Positions 15,972 through 23,764 of a DNA stretch of 54,907 bases are shown piece after piece. A program made the translations under genes and the position numbers. Numbering within the stretch: the stretch's first letter is position 1; each line of letters starts with the position of its first letter. Source of the DNA: Gemmiger formicilis (lineage in GTDB: Bacteria > Bacillota > Clostridia > Oscillospirales > Ruminococcaceae); the NCBI RefSeq assembly GCF_016900095.1, contig NZ_JACJJP010000023.1, positions 1 to 54,907 of the forward strand. Reading direction: 5' to 3'. The notes beneath the pieces are model-generated. The model was given only the letters and a program-made list of their open reading frames with translations, made no database searches and was not told where the DNA came from.

Positions 15972-16613
15972 TCAACGCTCCGCACCACGGCTGGGCTTTT
16001 CCTTCGGGGGCCGTTCCGCTTTTGCCTGTTCGGCAGCCGCTTTCCCGGCCTTGAGCTGTTCGCTGATGGACGCACGCCCGGCAGAGCCGCGCTCCGCCAT
16101 CTGTTCCAGCTTTACTTCATAGGCTTGCAGAACAGCGGTGTTGAGCTGTTCCCGGAACTCCTTCGTGACGGGATAGGCCATATCCCGATAGCCGCCCTTG
16201 CCGTCCGGCTGGCTGGGCATCCCCACGAAAAGGCCCTTGCTGCCCTGCACGATTTTCAGATTTTCCACCACAAAGCAGTCGTTGAATTTCACGCTGGCAA
16301 AGCCCATCAGGTTTTTCACAGGTTCGATGACCCGCACGCTTACATCCAGCTTCAACGGTGCGGCGGGGGTGGCGTCCGCAACCTTTTCCTGCATGGTTTC
16401 CTCCTTTCCGGCGGGAACAAGGTTCCCGTCCTTGTAGTCATAGCCTTCCGCCCGGAGTGCCGCCAGCGTGTCCGCCGATACGCAGCCGGACAGTTTCAGA
16501 TCGGTTTCCACCATAAAGCGCATGGTGTCTGTTTTAGAAAATTCCTCGGGGAGCTTTCCGTAGAAAGCCGGGTGCGGCTGTCCGTCCGCGCCCTGTTTGT
16601 AGCGCCGGGGCAT
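15972..16613 (-). CDS. SpoVG-like protein with N-terminal extension
   Basis: 213 residues. Residues about 88-165 (LDVSVRVIEPVKNLMGFASV to VTKEFREQLNTAVLQAYE) match SpoVG, a small RNA/DNA-binding regulator. Ordinary SpoVG is about 90-100 residues. An N-terminal 73-residue part and a basic tail are extra. ATG 16613 has GGAGG, but the internal ATG at 16394 has an equally strong GGAGG six bases upstream. Two products, long and short, are therefore possible. Confidence 0.75.
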   Translation of the reverse strand: MPRRYKQGADGQPHPAFYGKLPEEFSKTDTMRFMVETDLKLSGCVSADTLAALRAEGYDYKDGNLVPAGKEETMQEKVADATPAAPLKLDVSVRVIEPVKNLMGFASVKFNDCFVVENLKIVQGSKGLFVGMPSQPDGKGGYRDMAYPVTKEFREQLNTAVLQAYEVKLEQMAERGSAGRASISEQLKAGKAAAEQAKAERPPKEKPSRGAER

Positions 16614-16628
16614 ACCGCCTCCTTTCCG

Positions 16629-16651
16629 CTTCGGGCCAACATGGCCCGAAG
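16629..16651. repeat. ICE palindrome copy 14
   Basis: Perfect arms, spacer ACA, four bases after the TrbL stop. Confidence 0.92.
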
Positions 16652-16655
16652 TCTC

Positions 16656-17522
16656 TTAGTGGCAGCCGAAGATGGATTTTGCAAGGCTGCCCGTTTTGAA
16701 CAGGGTAAAACACAGCAGCACCGTATAGCCCACACAGCCCCAGATCGCCCCGATGGGGTCGCCGTCGGTGGCGATACTCTGGATAAGCACCGCATAAATG
16801 GCGACACAGACCAAAATCAGCAAGCCTTGAAAGCCTACCGCAAAGAGGGAACGGAAATAGTTCTGCCCCATGTGTCCGGTTTCCCGGTTGGGGACGGTGG
16901 CAAACGGGATGGGTGCCAAACTTGTGAGTAAGTAAATTTCAATCATACGGCCATATACGATAACGAAGATCACGATGTTTAAGGCAATCATGGTAAGTTG
17001 AATCAGGAATGACTGGAGCCAGAGGCCAAACAGGGGGCCTAACTCCATTTCCTCCAGCTCGGTCCGCAGACTGTCCATTACATCCGTTGTGATCTCTGTC
17101 CCGTTCTGGATAATGCCCGCCGATTGCTGGATGACGTGCTGGCTCACGTCAAAGACGGCCAGCACGATATTGAAGGTATTCGTCAGGATCATTACCGCCA
17201 CAAAGGTTTTGAACACCCACTTGAAAAACATCCATGTGTCAACGTCATGGAGGTTGTTGCGGTCAATGAGCATTTGTATCAGCTCATAGGTCATTACAAA
17301 AGTGAGGATGACCCCGGCGATTGGCAGAATGGCGGTTTCAGAGATTTGCCGTATCATGGAAAAGACCCCGGCGTTCCAGTCCGCCGGGGTCGTGCCTACC
17401 TGTGTGGCGATCTCGCCAACGCTCTGATTGACGTTATTGAAAAGGCCATCCAGATTTCCCATGATACCATCGACAAGCAAACCTTTGAGCCATTCAACGA
17501 TTGCGTCGATGATAAAGTCCAT
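16656..17522 (-). CDS. VirB6/TrbL-like channel membrane protein
   Basis: 288 residues with about six hydrophobic segments, e.g. AILPIAGVILTFVMTYELIQ and LIQLTMIALNIVIFVIVYG. It resembles the CD1112/TrbL channel component of Gram-positive type IV systems. It follows Maff2 and precedes the SpoVG-like gene in the transfer operon. Confidence 0.88.
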   Translation of the reverse strand: MDFIIDAIVEWLKGLLVDGIMGNLDGLFNNVNQSVGEIATQVGTTPADWNAGVFSMIRQISETAILPIAGVILTFVMTYELIQMLIDRNNLHDVDTWMFFKWVFKTFVAVMILTNTFNIVLAVFDVSQHVIQQSAGIIQNGTEITTDVMDSLRTELEEMELGPLFGLWLQSFLIQLTMIALNIVIFVIVYGRMIEIYLLTSLAPIPFATVPNRETGHMGQNYFRSLFAVGFQGLLILVCVAIYAVLIQSIATDGDPIGAIWGCVGYTVLLCFTLFKTGSLAKSIFGCH

Positions 17523-17563
17523 ACATCAGCTCCTTTTCTGGAAAAAGGGACAACGGGTAAGGG

Positions 17564-17779
17564 TTAGCTGAACAGGCCGGACAGCAGAGGGATAAGCTGC
17601 ATACCGATCAGGACGACACCGCCGCCCGCCATGAGCTGCTTAATGCCCTGGCTCTTTGCCGCGGGGTTGTCGGACCCGTAACCTTCCAGCAGGTTGATGA
17701 CGCCCCACACCGCCAGACCAGCGCCCAGAGCCATGACCAGAATCTTGAGAATGTCGATAGCAGAGTTGAAAAATTCCAT
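17564..17779 (-). CDS. Maff2-family small membrane protein
   Basis: 71 residues with two hydrophobic helices around ALGAGLAVWGVINLLEGYG; matches the Maff2 family found in ICE transfer operons, thought to act like a VirB2-type subunit. Start 17779 is preceded by GGAGG; the longer frame crosses a terminator. Confidence 0.85.
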   Translation of the reverse strand: MEFFNSAIDILKILVMALGAGLAVWGVINLLEGYGSDNPAAKSQGIKQLMAGGGVVLIGMQLIPLLSGLFS

Positions 17780-17815
17780 ATACGTTCCTCCATTTTGTTT
17801 GTTGGTTTTGGGTAC

Positions 17816-17840
17816 AAAAAAAGCCGCCCACATTGGCGGC
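17816..17840 (-). terminator. Intrinsic terminator within the transfer operon
   Basis: GCCGCC (17823-17828) pairs with GGCGGC (17835-17840) and is followed on the minus strand by TTTTTTT. It separates the virD4 and Maff2 genes and sits directly after palindrome 15. Confidence 0.75.
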
Positions 17841-17841
17841 G

Positions 17842-17864
17842 CTTCGGGCCATCATGGCCCGAAG
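17842..17864. repeat. ICE palindrome copy 15
   Basis: Perfect arms, spacer TCA, abutting the virD4 stop. Confidence 0.92.
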
Positions 17865-19688
17865 TTACACAAACTCGTCGCTGTCCAGATCGTCAAAATT
17901 CAACAGGTCAGCTTCTTCGTCTGTGTCGGAGCCGTCCACCTCGTACACCGTGTATTCGTCCTCCGGCTTTAGTCTCAATGGCCGGTGGCGGAACAGGCTT
18001 TCCAAGTGGAAGGCGTTTTTCTTTTTGTCAAACTCGGCTGTGTACTTGTAGTTGGGGTGCTTTTTCAAATCGTATTTGGGAGAAAAGAAGGGCGGAAGCC
18101 CTCGAAGCTGCAAGATGCACTTGTCTCCCGGCATGGTGGTGATCTCGCTGGTCGTCATCAGCTCCCGGCCAAGCCGCTGCATATTCTGGCTGTAACTCTC
18201 GGACTGACCCCGGCTGCGGCCTTCGGTCTGCATGGAGATAGTGGCCTTGCCCAGCCAGTTTTCCGAAATATCCTTTAGGGTGGAAGCCTCCCGGCCTCCG
18301 AGGAACACGATACTGTCCATGTTTCCCATGATGGTTTCGGAATGGTCCTTGTACAGCGCCTTGCATTGGCTCATGGCCTGATAAAAGAGCGTCAGGCTGA
18401 TCTCCCGGGAACGGATAACGGCAACGATTTTTTCCAGCCCCGGCACCTGTCCCGTGTTGGCCGCCTCGTCCCACAGCACCCGTACATGATGGGGCAGGCG
18501 TCCGCCATAGGTGTTGTCGGCCCGTTCACACAGAAGGTTGAACATCTGCGAGAAAGCGAGTGCCACAAGAAAGTTATAGGTGGTGTCCGTATCGCTGATA
18601 AGGAAAAACAGCGCCGATTTTTCATCCCCCAGCCGGTCAAGCTCCAGCTCATCATAGGACATGATCTCCCGAAGCTGGGGAATGTCAAAGGGGGCAAGTC
18701 TGGCTCCGCAGCTAATCAGTATGCTCTTAGCTGTCTTGCCGCTTGCCAGCTTGTACTTCTTATACTGCCTCACAGCGAAGTGCTGGGGACTCCGGCGCTC
18801 CAGCCCGTCAAACATATAGTCCACCGCGTTTTTGAAGGTTTCATCATCCTCCCGGACTTCCATGCTGTTTATCATTTCCACCAGCGTATTCATGTTGCGT
18901 TCTTCCTCCGGCCCCTCAAATACGATGTAGGCCACAAGGGCGCAGTACAAAAGGGTTTCGGCTTTAGTCCAGAACTCGTCGCCCTCCTTGCCGTCGCCTT
19001 TGGTGTTGGCAATCAGGGCGGTAACGAATTTCAGCACGTCGCTTTCCGTTTTGATGTAGGCCAGCGGATTGTAGTGCATGGATTTGGAGAAGTCGATACT
19101 ATTGAACACCCGCACCTTATATTTCTCCCGTTGCAGGAACCGTCCGCATTGGTCGAGGGTGCCGCCCTTCGGGTCCACCACCACATACGAGGAATGGGCT
19201 TGAAGGAGCTGCGGGGTCAGCCAGAACCTTGTTTTGCCCGAACCGGACGAGCCGATAACGCAGGCGTTCAGGTTGCGGGCGTTGGCGGGTATCTTCGGGC
19301 GTGTGTTCATGGTAAGGAACTCCGTCCCGGTCAGAATGACATTGTTCTGAAATTTGGGGTCTACAAACGGCTTTATATCCTCCTTTGTTCCCCAGCGGGC
19401 GGTGCCGTACTCCGCATCCCGCCGGAATTTCTTTGCCTGCTTGATTTTGGACTGTATCAGCAGATACACCCCAGCCGCACCGGCGAGGCCCACCAGCAGG
19501 TCAATGCCGCCCAGTCCCGGCCAGTAGGTTTCAAAGGCTTTGGGGAAGGTGTCGAGCATCCCCATGAGCTTTGTCCCGAAGTCGGCACCGGACGCGATAC
19601 GGTAGGCCGTCCCGATTTTGGAGAAAAACCAGAACACAAAGAGGTACGGCAGGTTGGGGAGCACATATTTTCTGATCTTGTCACTCAA
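17865..19688 (-). CDS. virD4: VirD4/TraG coupling protein
   Basis: 607 residues. It brings the relaxase-DNA complex to the channel. Two N-terminal membrane segments (about 10-30 and 60-80) are followed by Walker A GSSGSGKTRFW near residue 148 and Walker B VLWDEAANTG near 408. The C-terminus is acidic. The ATG overlaps the pcfB stop (ATGA), so these two are coupled, as in other Gram-positive systems. Confidence 0.95.
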   Translation of the reverse strand: MSDKIRKYVLPNLPYLFVFWFFSKIGTAYRIASGADFGTKLMGMLDTFPKAFETYWPGLGGIDLLVGLAGAAGVYLLIQSKIKQAKKFRRDAEYGTARWGTKEDIKPFVDPKFQNNVILTGTEFLTMNTRPKIPANARNLNACVIGSSGSGKTRFWLTPQLLQAHSSYVVVDPKGGTLDQCGRFLQREKYKVRVFNSIDFSKSMHYNPLAYIKTESDVLKFVTALIANTKGDGKEGDEFWTKAETLLYCALVAYIVFEGPEEERNMNTLVEMINSMEVREDDETFKNAVDYMFDGLERRSPQHFAVRQYKKYKLASGKTAKSILISCGARLAPFDIPQLREIMSYDELELDRLGDEKSALFFLISDTDTTYNFLVALAFSQMFNLLCERADNTYGGRLPHHVRVLWDEAANTGQVPGLEKIVAVIRSREISLTLFYQAMSQCKALYKDHSETIMGNMDSIVFLGGREASTLKDISENWLGKATISMQTEGRSRGQSESYSQNMQRLGRELMTTSEITTMPGDKCILQLRGLPPFFSPKYDLKKHPNYKYTAEFDKKKNAFHLESLFRHRPLRLKPEDEYTVYEVDGSDTDEEADLLNFDDLDSDEFV

Positions 19689-20155
19689 CGTCTGTCCTTC
19701 ACCGCCTCTCTGGTCCGCTGCTTCTCCTTCGGCTTTGTCCTGATCTGCTCTGTGAGCTTGCGGAGCTGGCCGAGGATAGAAGCCTTGTCCTGGTCTTTGT
19801 TCAGCACCTTTGTACTGTATTTCTGGAAGGCCGCCGTGATGGCGTCCGCCTGATTGGCTTTGAAGAACAGCAGATAATGGCCGGGGCTCACTTTATGGAA
19901 AGCGTAGTCCACATGGAACTCCTTCGCTATCCGGTCAAAATCCTTTGGCGCGCCCACATACTGCATGGCGTTTTTACCGCCGTAGTGGTTCATCAGCTTT
20001 TTCACGCTCTGGCGGCCCTGCGGGGTCAGCGCCTTCCGGTGGTGCTTTTGCAGCGCCCGAACCACCTTGCCAAGAGCGGCGGCCAGCACTTTTCCCGTCA
20101 GCTTTGCCGTCTTGATCGAAAGGGCAACTGTTTTTTGGTTTACTTCTTCCTGCAT
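19685..20155 (-). CDS. pcfB: PcfB-family (DUF3801) protein
   Basis: 156 residues, basic. The segment FHVDYAFHKVSPGHYLLFFK is typical of PcfB/DUF3801, which is known from pCF10 to work beside the coupling protein. GGAGG precedes the ATG; the stop overlaps virD4. Confidence 0.88.
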   Translation of the reverse strand: MQEEVNQKTVALSIKTAKLTGKVLAAALGKVVRALQKHHRKALTPQGRQSVKKLMNHYGGKNAMQYVGAPKDFDRIAKEFHVDYAFHKVSPGHYLLFFKANQADAITAAFQKYSTKVLNKDQDKASILGQLRKLTEQIRTKPKEKQRTREAVKDRR

Positions 20156-20222
20156 AAAACCTCCTTTCCGTCAGGGCTTCCGGTAGACGGGAGGCCCCCG
20201 TACACTCCGGGGCAACAGAAAA

Positions 20223-20245
20223 CCTCGGGCCAATGTGGCCCGAGG
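20223..20245. repeat. ICE palindrome copy 16
   Basis: Arms CCTCGGGCCA / TGGCCCGAGG (perfect complement with a compensating change), spacer ATG, one base after the stop at 20247. TTTTC follows on the minus strand. Confidence 0.92.
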
Positions 20246-20246
20246 C

Positions 20247-21284
20247 TTACCGCTCGGCATCCCTGCCGGACGGAGCTTTCTTTTCCGGCTCCGTCTGGAC
20301 TTTTTCGCCCTGTTCCCGCATGGTCTGCAAGATAGAGGGCTTCTTTTGAAGCTGGGAGGGCTTTTCGCCGGACAGCGGCTTGATACATTCCAGACGGTCA
20401 GCCGCCCGGATGGCGTTGTCCGTGAGCTGCCGCTGCCATGCGCCCACGCTGGGAGCCCAGCGAAAGCCGTTGCTTTTCAGCTCGGCCCGGGTGTCCGCGT
20501 CAGGCTTTCCATCAAAGAACACCTGCAAGCGGTTGTCCTCCCGGTTCATTTCCACACGGCCCCCGTCAAACTCCCAGCCGGAAAACTCCCGCTGCGCCTG
20601 TTTGGAAAGCTGTTCGATACGGGCCTTTACCCGGCGGATCTCCGCGTTGTTGTTGGTAAGCTGGTAGCTTTCAAAGGGCCTCGGGTCGCTCCGCCAGCTT
20701 GACGCCATGCTGGCTTTCAGCTTTTCGATCTGGTCAGGCGACAGCAGCGCACAGCCGTCCAGCTTGCCATGCTTGCGGTAATAAGCGTTGACCTCCTTCA
20801 TAATGAGCTGGGAGCGTTCCAGCCCATCCAGCTTTTTCTGGAGCTTTTCAATGGCCGCCGGGTCATCGGCGCTGATACCGCCCATGCCGGTACTGCGTAT
20901 CTTATCCAGCAGCCCTTGAATATGCCGCCATTCCTCCATGTTGCTGTCCCGCGCCCGGTTCTGTTTTTCTTTCTTTCCCACCGGGAAATTGGAAGGCCCG
21001 GCGATCAGCACAGAAGGAACTCTTGTGTCAATGGCAAAGCCCTGGTTCATGTTTTCGGCCAGCTTGCGGGCGTAGGTGTCTAACAGATGGTCGATCTTCT
21101 CATGGTACATGGGGTCCACCCGGGATTTTTGCTGTTCGGCTATGGCTGCGGCCTTGTCTACCATTGCCCGGTATTCCGCCGTTGCGCTCCCTTCCTTATA
21201 GTCGGAAAAGCTGTTCATTTCCTTTGCCCGGCGGGCGGCCCCTTCATTGATGGGGTAATAGTTGATGGTATGCACCTCCTTCAT
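20247..21284 (-). CDS. Conserved ICE protein of the antirestriction region, unknown function
   Basis: About 345 residues. N-terminal part: TINYYPINEGAARRAKEMNS; C-terminal part: LQVFFDGKPDADTRAELKSN followed by GFRWAPSVGAWQR, a segment recurrent in large ICE accessory proteins. No catalytic motif recognised. The start is unclear: ATG 21284 lies just after palindrome 17 and has no good ribosome site, while the AAGGAGG nearby overlaps the first codons. Confidence 0.7.
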   Translation of the reverse strand: MKEVHTINYYPINEGAARRAKEMNSFSDYKEGSATAEYRAMVDKAAAIAEQQKSRVDPMYHEKIDHLLDTYARKLAENMNQGFAIDTRVPSVLIAGPSNFPVGKKEKQNRARDSNMEEWRHIQGLLDKIRSTGMGGISADDPAAIEKLQKKLDGLERSQLIMKEVNAYYRKHGKLDGCALLSPDQIEKLKASMASSWRSDPRPFESYQLTNNNAEIRRVKARIEQLSKQAQREFSGWEFDGGRVEMNREDNRLQVFFDGKPDADTRAELKSNGFRWAPSVGAWQRQLTDNAIRAADRLECIKPLSGEKPSQLQKKPSILQTMREQGEKVQTEPEKKAPSGRDAER

Positions 21285-21285
21285 G

Positions 21286-21308
21286 CTTCGGGCCATGTTG
21301 GCCCGAAG
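21286..21308. repeat. ICE palindrome copy 17
   Basis: Perfect arms, spacer TGT, two bases after the ardA stop and directly before the next start. Confidence 0.92.
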
Positions 21309-21310
21309 TC

Positions 21311-22024
21311 TTACCGTTCCTCATGGGAAGGCCCCGCCTTGTCCTTTTGCGGAACGGGCGGGGCCTCTTGAAACCGTTTGAGTGCGCCGAGAATGGAATG
21401 GGCGGGCTCGGCCTTTTCGGGATAGGCAAATACCCGGTGTTCCGGAGGTATGTCCTGCGTCCCGTGGTAATGCTCCTTAAAGCCCACCGGGTCCGCCGCC
21501 ACATAGCCGCCGGGAGCGAATACGCCGCCCTCGTTGATACGCATATCCCGTCCGTATGCCTCATAATCGAAGTAGCCTTGAATGTGCTCCGGTATGTCGA
21601 TGGTCCCCAGCTCGTCGGCGTACAGATGGCCCAGCCCTTCATCATCGGAAATATCCGGGTAAAAGCGGTAGAGGTCAAGGTTCTGCGTCAGGTTGATTAG
21701 GTCCTTCACGCTGCCCGTGTGTTTTCCCAAGACAAGAGCGGCCTCAAAGGTTTCCAATCCGCCCTTGTCCCGTACTTCCAGCAGGGCATGGCCCAGCTCG
21801 TTCAGCTCGTCGATGTTCTCGTACTCGTCCAGATAGTCGTACAGTCCCAGCACATCGCTGTCAAAGCTGGTAATAAACACTTCGCTGTACCGCTTTCCGT
21901 CTATCCCGATTTTGGCAAGGGCAGCCTGTACCTCCTGTGTGGTCGTGGGAAAATGTACCGTTGTTCCCACTTCAATCCCCATCATGGGGTACAGGGCCGT
22001 GTTGGTTATATAGGCTTCAAACAT
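21311..22024 (-). CDS. ardA: ArdA antirestriction protein
   Basis: 237 residues, acidic. ArdA mimics B-form DNA and blocks type I restriction of the incoming element. Recognisable parts are FEAYITNTALYPMMGIEVGT and YDEYENIDELNELGHALLEV-type acidic helices. GGAGG precedes ATG 22024. It lies just after the methyltransferase gene, making a host-evasion block. Confidence 0.85.
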   Translation of the reverse strand: MFEAYITNTALYPMMGIEVGTTVHFPTTTQEVQAALAKIGIDGKRYSEVFITSFDSDVLGLYDYLDEYENIDELNELGHALLEVRDKGGLETFEAALVLGKHTGSVKDLINLTQNLDLYRFYPDISDDEGLGHLYADELGTIDIPEHIQGYFDYEAYGRDMRINEGGVFAPGGYVAADPVGFKEHYHGTQDIPPEHRVFAYPEKAEPAHSILGALKRFQEAPPVPQKDKAGPSHEER

Positions 22025-22028
22025 GGGC

Positions 22029-23114
22029 TCAATCCTCCTTTCCGTCCCTGTCTGCCAGCACTTCATAAATCCCGGCCATGATGTAATCGGCGCAAGGGAG
22101 AGCAATCGCATTTCCCAGCGCCTTGTAGCGTTGCAGAGGCCGGATTTCCTCGCCGTCCGCCCCGTACTTTGTCCAGCCCTCCGGCAGCCCCATCAGCCGC
22201 TCACTTTCCGTTTCCGTCAAGAAGCGGATACAGCCGCCGTCCGGGTCGCCCTCGTACCAAAAGGCGAAGGGCGTCACGTCGCTGGCTAAAAGAGTGGGAA
22301 AAGGGTCAGTTGGTAATCCGAAGCTGTTTCGGAAGGCGGTTTCTTCCTGCCTTTTTGCCGCTCCCCGCATACGGAAGCATTGAAAGGGGTGGATGACTGG
22401 TATTTGCCGCCCTGTTTCAAAAGAAGATGTTCGATCTCCTTCGGCGGCGGTCCGCCCGCCCTCTCGGCAAGGCGGAGGAAGTGGGAGCATTGGACGGGGC
22501 TTAAATAGTATGTCGGCGGCACGTTTGCCTCTAAAATCCGCCACGATGAAAATTCGCTGCCTTCGCGCCAGCCTTCGGGAGCCTGCCCAATACTGGGCGT
22601 CCATGAGCCGCCAGCACACATCAGGCGTTCCCCCTCGCACCATTCCGGCGTTTCCCCATCTTCCAGAAGGAGGCATTGGAACTTCGGTGTCCGAGAAGGC
22701 GGATAGGACGGCTCTAAAATCCATCCGGTCATTTGTAGAAAACGCTCCCATGACGTTTTCCCAAACAGCGATAGCTGGATATAGGTTATCAGTGGCATCC
22801 CTCATTTCCTGTATGATACGAAACGCCTGATAAAACAGGCTGGATTTTGCCCCGGCAAGGCCGGAGCGGTTGCCGATCAGAGAAAGGTTCTGACAGGGAG
22901 AGCCGAAGGTTATCACATGGACAGGCGGGATTTTTCCGCCGTCCACCTTCGTAATGTCCCCCAAGTGCGCCATATCGGGAAAGTGCCTTTTGGTTATGGA
23001 GATCGGCGCTTTTTCAATCTCGCTGGCCCACACCGGACGAATACCGCAGCGGGAGGCCGCCAGAGGGAAAACGCCTATCCCGTCAAAAAGGCTCCCCAGC
23101 TTAATGTCCGGCAT
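22029..23114 (-). CDS. C5-cytosine DNA methyltransferase
   Basis: 361 residues. Motif I LGSLFDGIGVFPLAA binds AdoMet, motif IV GSPCQNLS holds the catalytic Cys74, with ENV, RRQRIFIVADF (motif VIII) and YKALGNAIALPCADYI (motif X). No restriction nuclease gene is adjacent, so it is a solitary enzyme, probably protecting the ICE. Its site is unknown. Its start overlaps the upstream gene end by 14 bases. Confidence 0.92.
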   Translation of the reverse strand: MPDIKLGSLFDGIGVFPLAASRCGIRPVWASEIEKAPISITKRHFPDMAHLGDITKVDGGKIPPVHVITFGSPCQNLSLIGNRSGLAGAKSSLFYQAFRIIQEMRDATDNLYPAIAVWENVMGAFSTNDRMDFRAVLSAFSDTEVPMPPSGRWGNAGMVRGGTPDVCWRLMDAQYWAGSRRLARRQRIFIVADFRGKRAADILFKPRPMLPLPPPCREGGRTAAEGDRTSSFETGRQIPVIHPFQCFRMRGAAKRQEETAFRNSFGLPTDPFPTLLASDVTPFAFWYEGDPDGGCIRFLTETESERLMGLPEGWTKYGADGEEIRPLQRYKALGNAIALPCADYIMAGIYEVLADRDGKED

Positions 23115-23457
23115 GACCCGGGCCGCCGTGCCCCTTCACGGCAAGAACCCCGTCCAGCGTAGTAGCCGCGATACCCAGCCGCCCGGCAACCGCAATATCG
23201 TTTTTCACATCCTCGTCCACCGCACCGCCGCAGACGATCAGGGTATGAGAGCGCCGCAGCATATCCCGGCGCATATCAATCCCGGCCTTATGTTCCTCGG
23301 GAACGCTGTCATTCAAGAACAGCGGAAGATACAAAAGCGGGCAGATGGGGGAAAAGCCCGCCTCATAGGCAAGACGGCAGTAGTGGGCCGCCAGCTCCAT
23401 ATCAATATCCGGCTCACCGCTCCATGCGGCGGTCAGATAGGCCAAAGGTCGTTTCAT
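23101..23457 (-). CDS. DUF7768-like protein (nucleoside deoxyribosyltransferase-like fold)
   Basis: 118 residues beginning MKRPLAYLTAAWSGEPDIDM; the pattern of an early A-Y-x-x-x-A motif plus ADIL-like TLIVCGGAVDEDV resembles DUF7768 proteins of ICEs, distantly like nucleoside 2-deoxyribosyltransferases. Function uncertain. Start 23457 has GGAGG. Confidence 0.65.
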   Translation of the reverse strand: MKRPLAYLTAAWSGEPDIDMELAAHYCRLAYEAGFSPICPLLYLPLFLNDSVPEEHKAGIDMRRDMLRRSHTLIVCGGAVDEDVKNDIAVAGRLGIAATTLDGVLAVKGHGGPGHAGH

Positions 23458-23540
23458 TGGTTCAACCTCCATTTCTTTCTGATTTGCGGAAAGCAAGGTT
23501 TCGCCCAACCCCTCCGCCCCTTCCCCCGGGAAGGGGGACG

Positions 23541-23706
23541 GCTCTGGAGAATTTATATCCCCGTCGCTTGTCCGGGAAAAAGCATAACCGGGAGAAATCC
23601 GTCAAGGGTGCCTCTGGCACCGCCTGCGGCGGCGTTGCCCTTGACTGATTTTCCCGGCTATGCTACGGAATAACTGGCGACGGGGAATAATTTATATCTC
23701 CAGAGC
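23541..23706. repeat. 166-base imperfect inverted repeat
   Basis: GCTCTGGAG (23541-23549) pairs with CTCCAGAGC (23698-23706). Inside this, TTTATATCCCCGTCGC pairs with GCGACGGGGAATAA, and CCGTCAAGGG with CCCTTGACTG, up to a central GGTGCC / GGCACC. The whole block could fold into one long stem. It lies in the 300-base gap between the DUF7768-like and ParB-like genes. It may be a small non-autonomous element, a single-strand origin or a leader structure. Confidence 0.7.
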
Positions 23707-23734
23707 TTCGGGGCGCGGGGCAGCGCCCCGCAAT

Positions 23735-23757
23735 CCTCGGGCCATCTTGACCCGAAG
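23735..23757. repeat. ICE palindrome copy 18
   Basis: Arms CCTCGGGCCA / TGACCCGAAG (two mispairs), spacer TCT, seven bases after the parB stop. A hairpin GCGGGGC / GCCCCGC precedes it on the plus strand. Confidence 0.85.
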
Positions 23758-23764
23758 TTTCGGC

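Noticed and set aside
23541-23706. Group II intron or ribozyme
   Set aside because: No reverse transcriptase and no recognisable domain V; the fold is a simple long inverted repeat.
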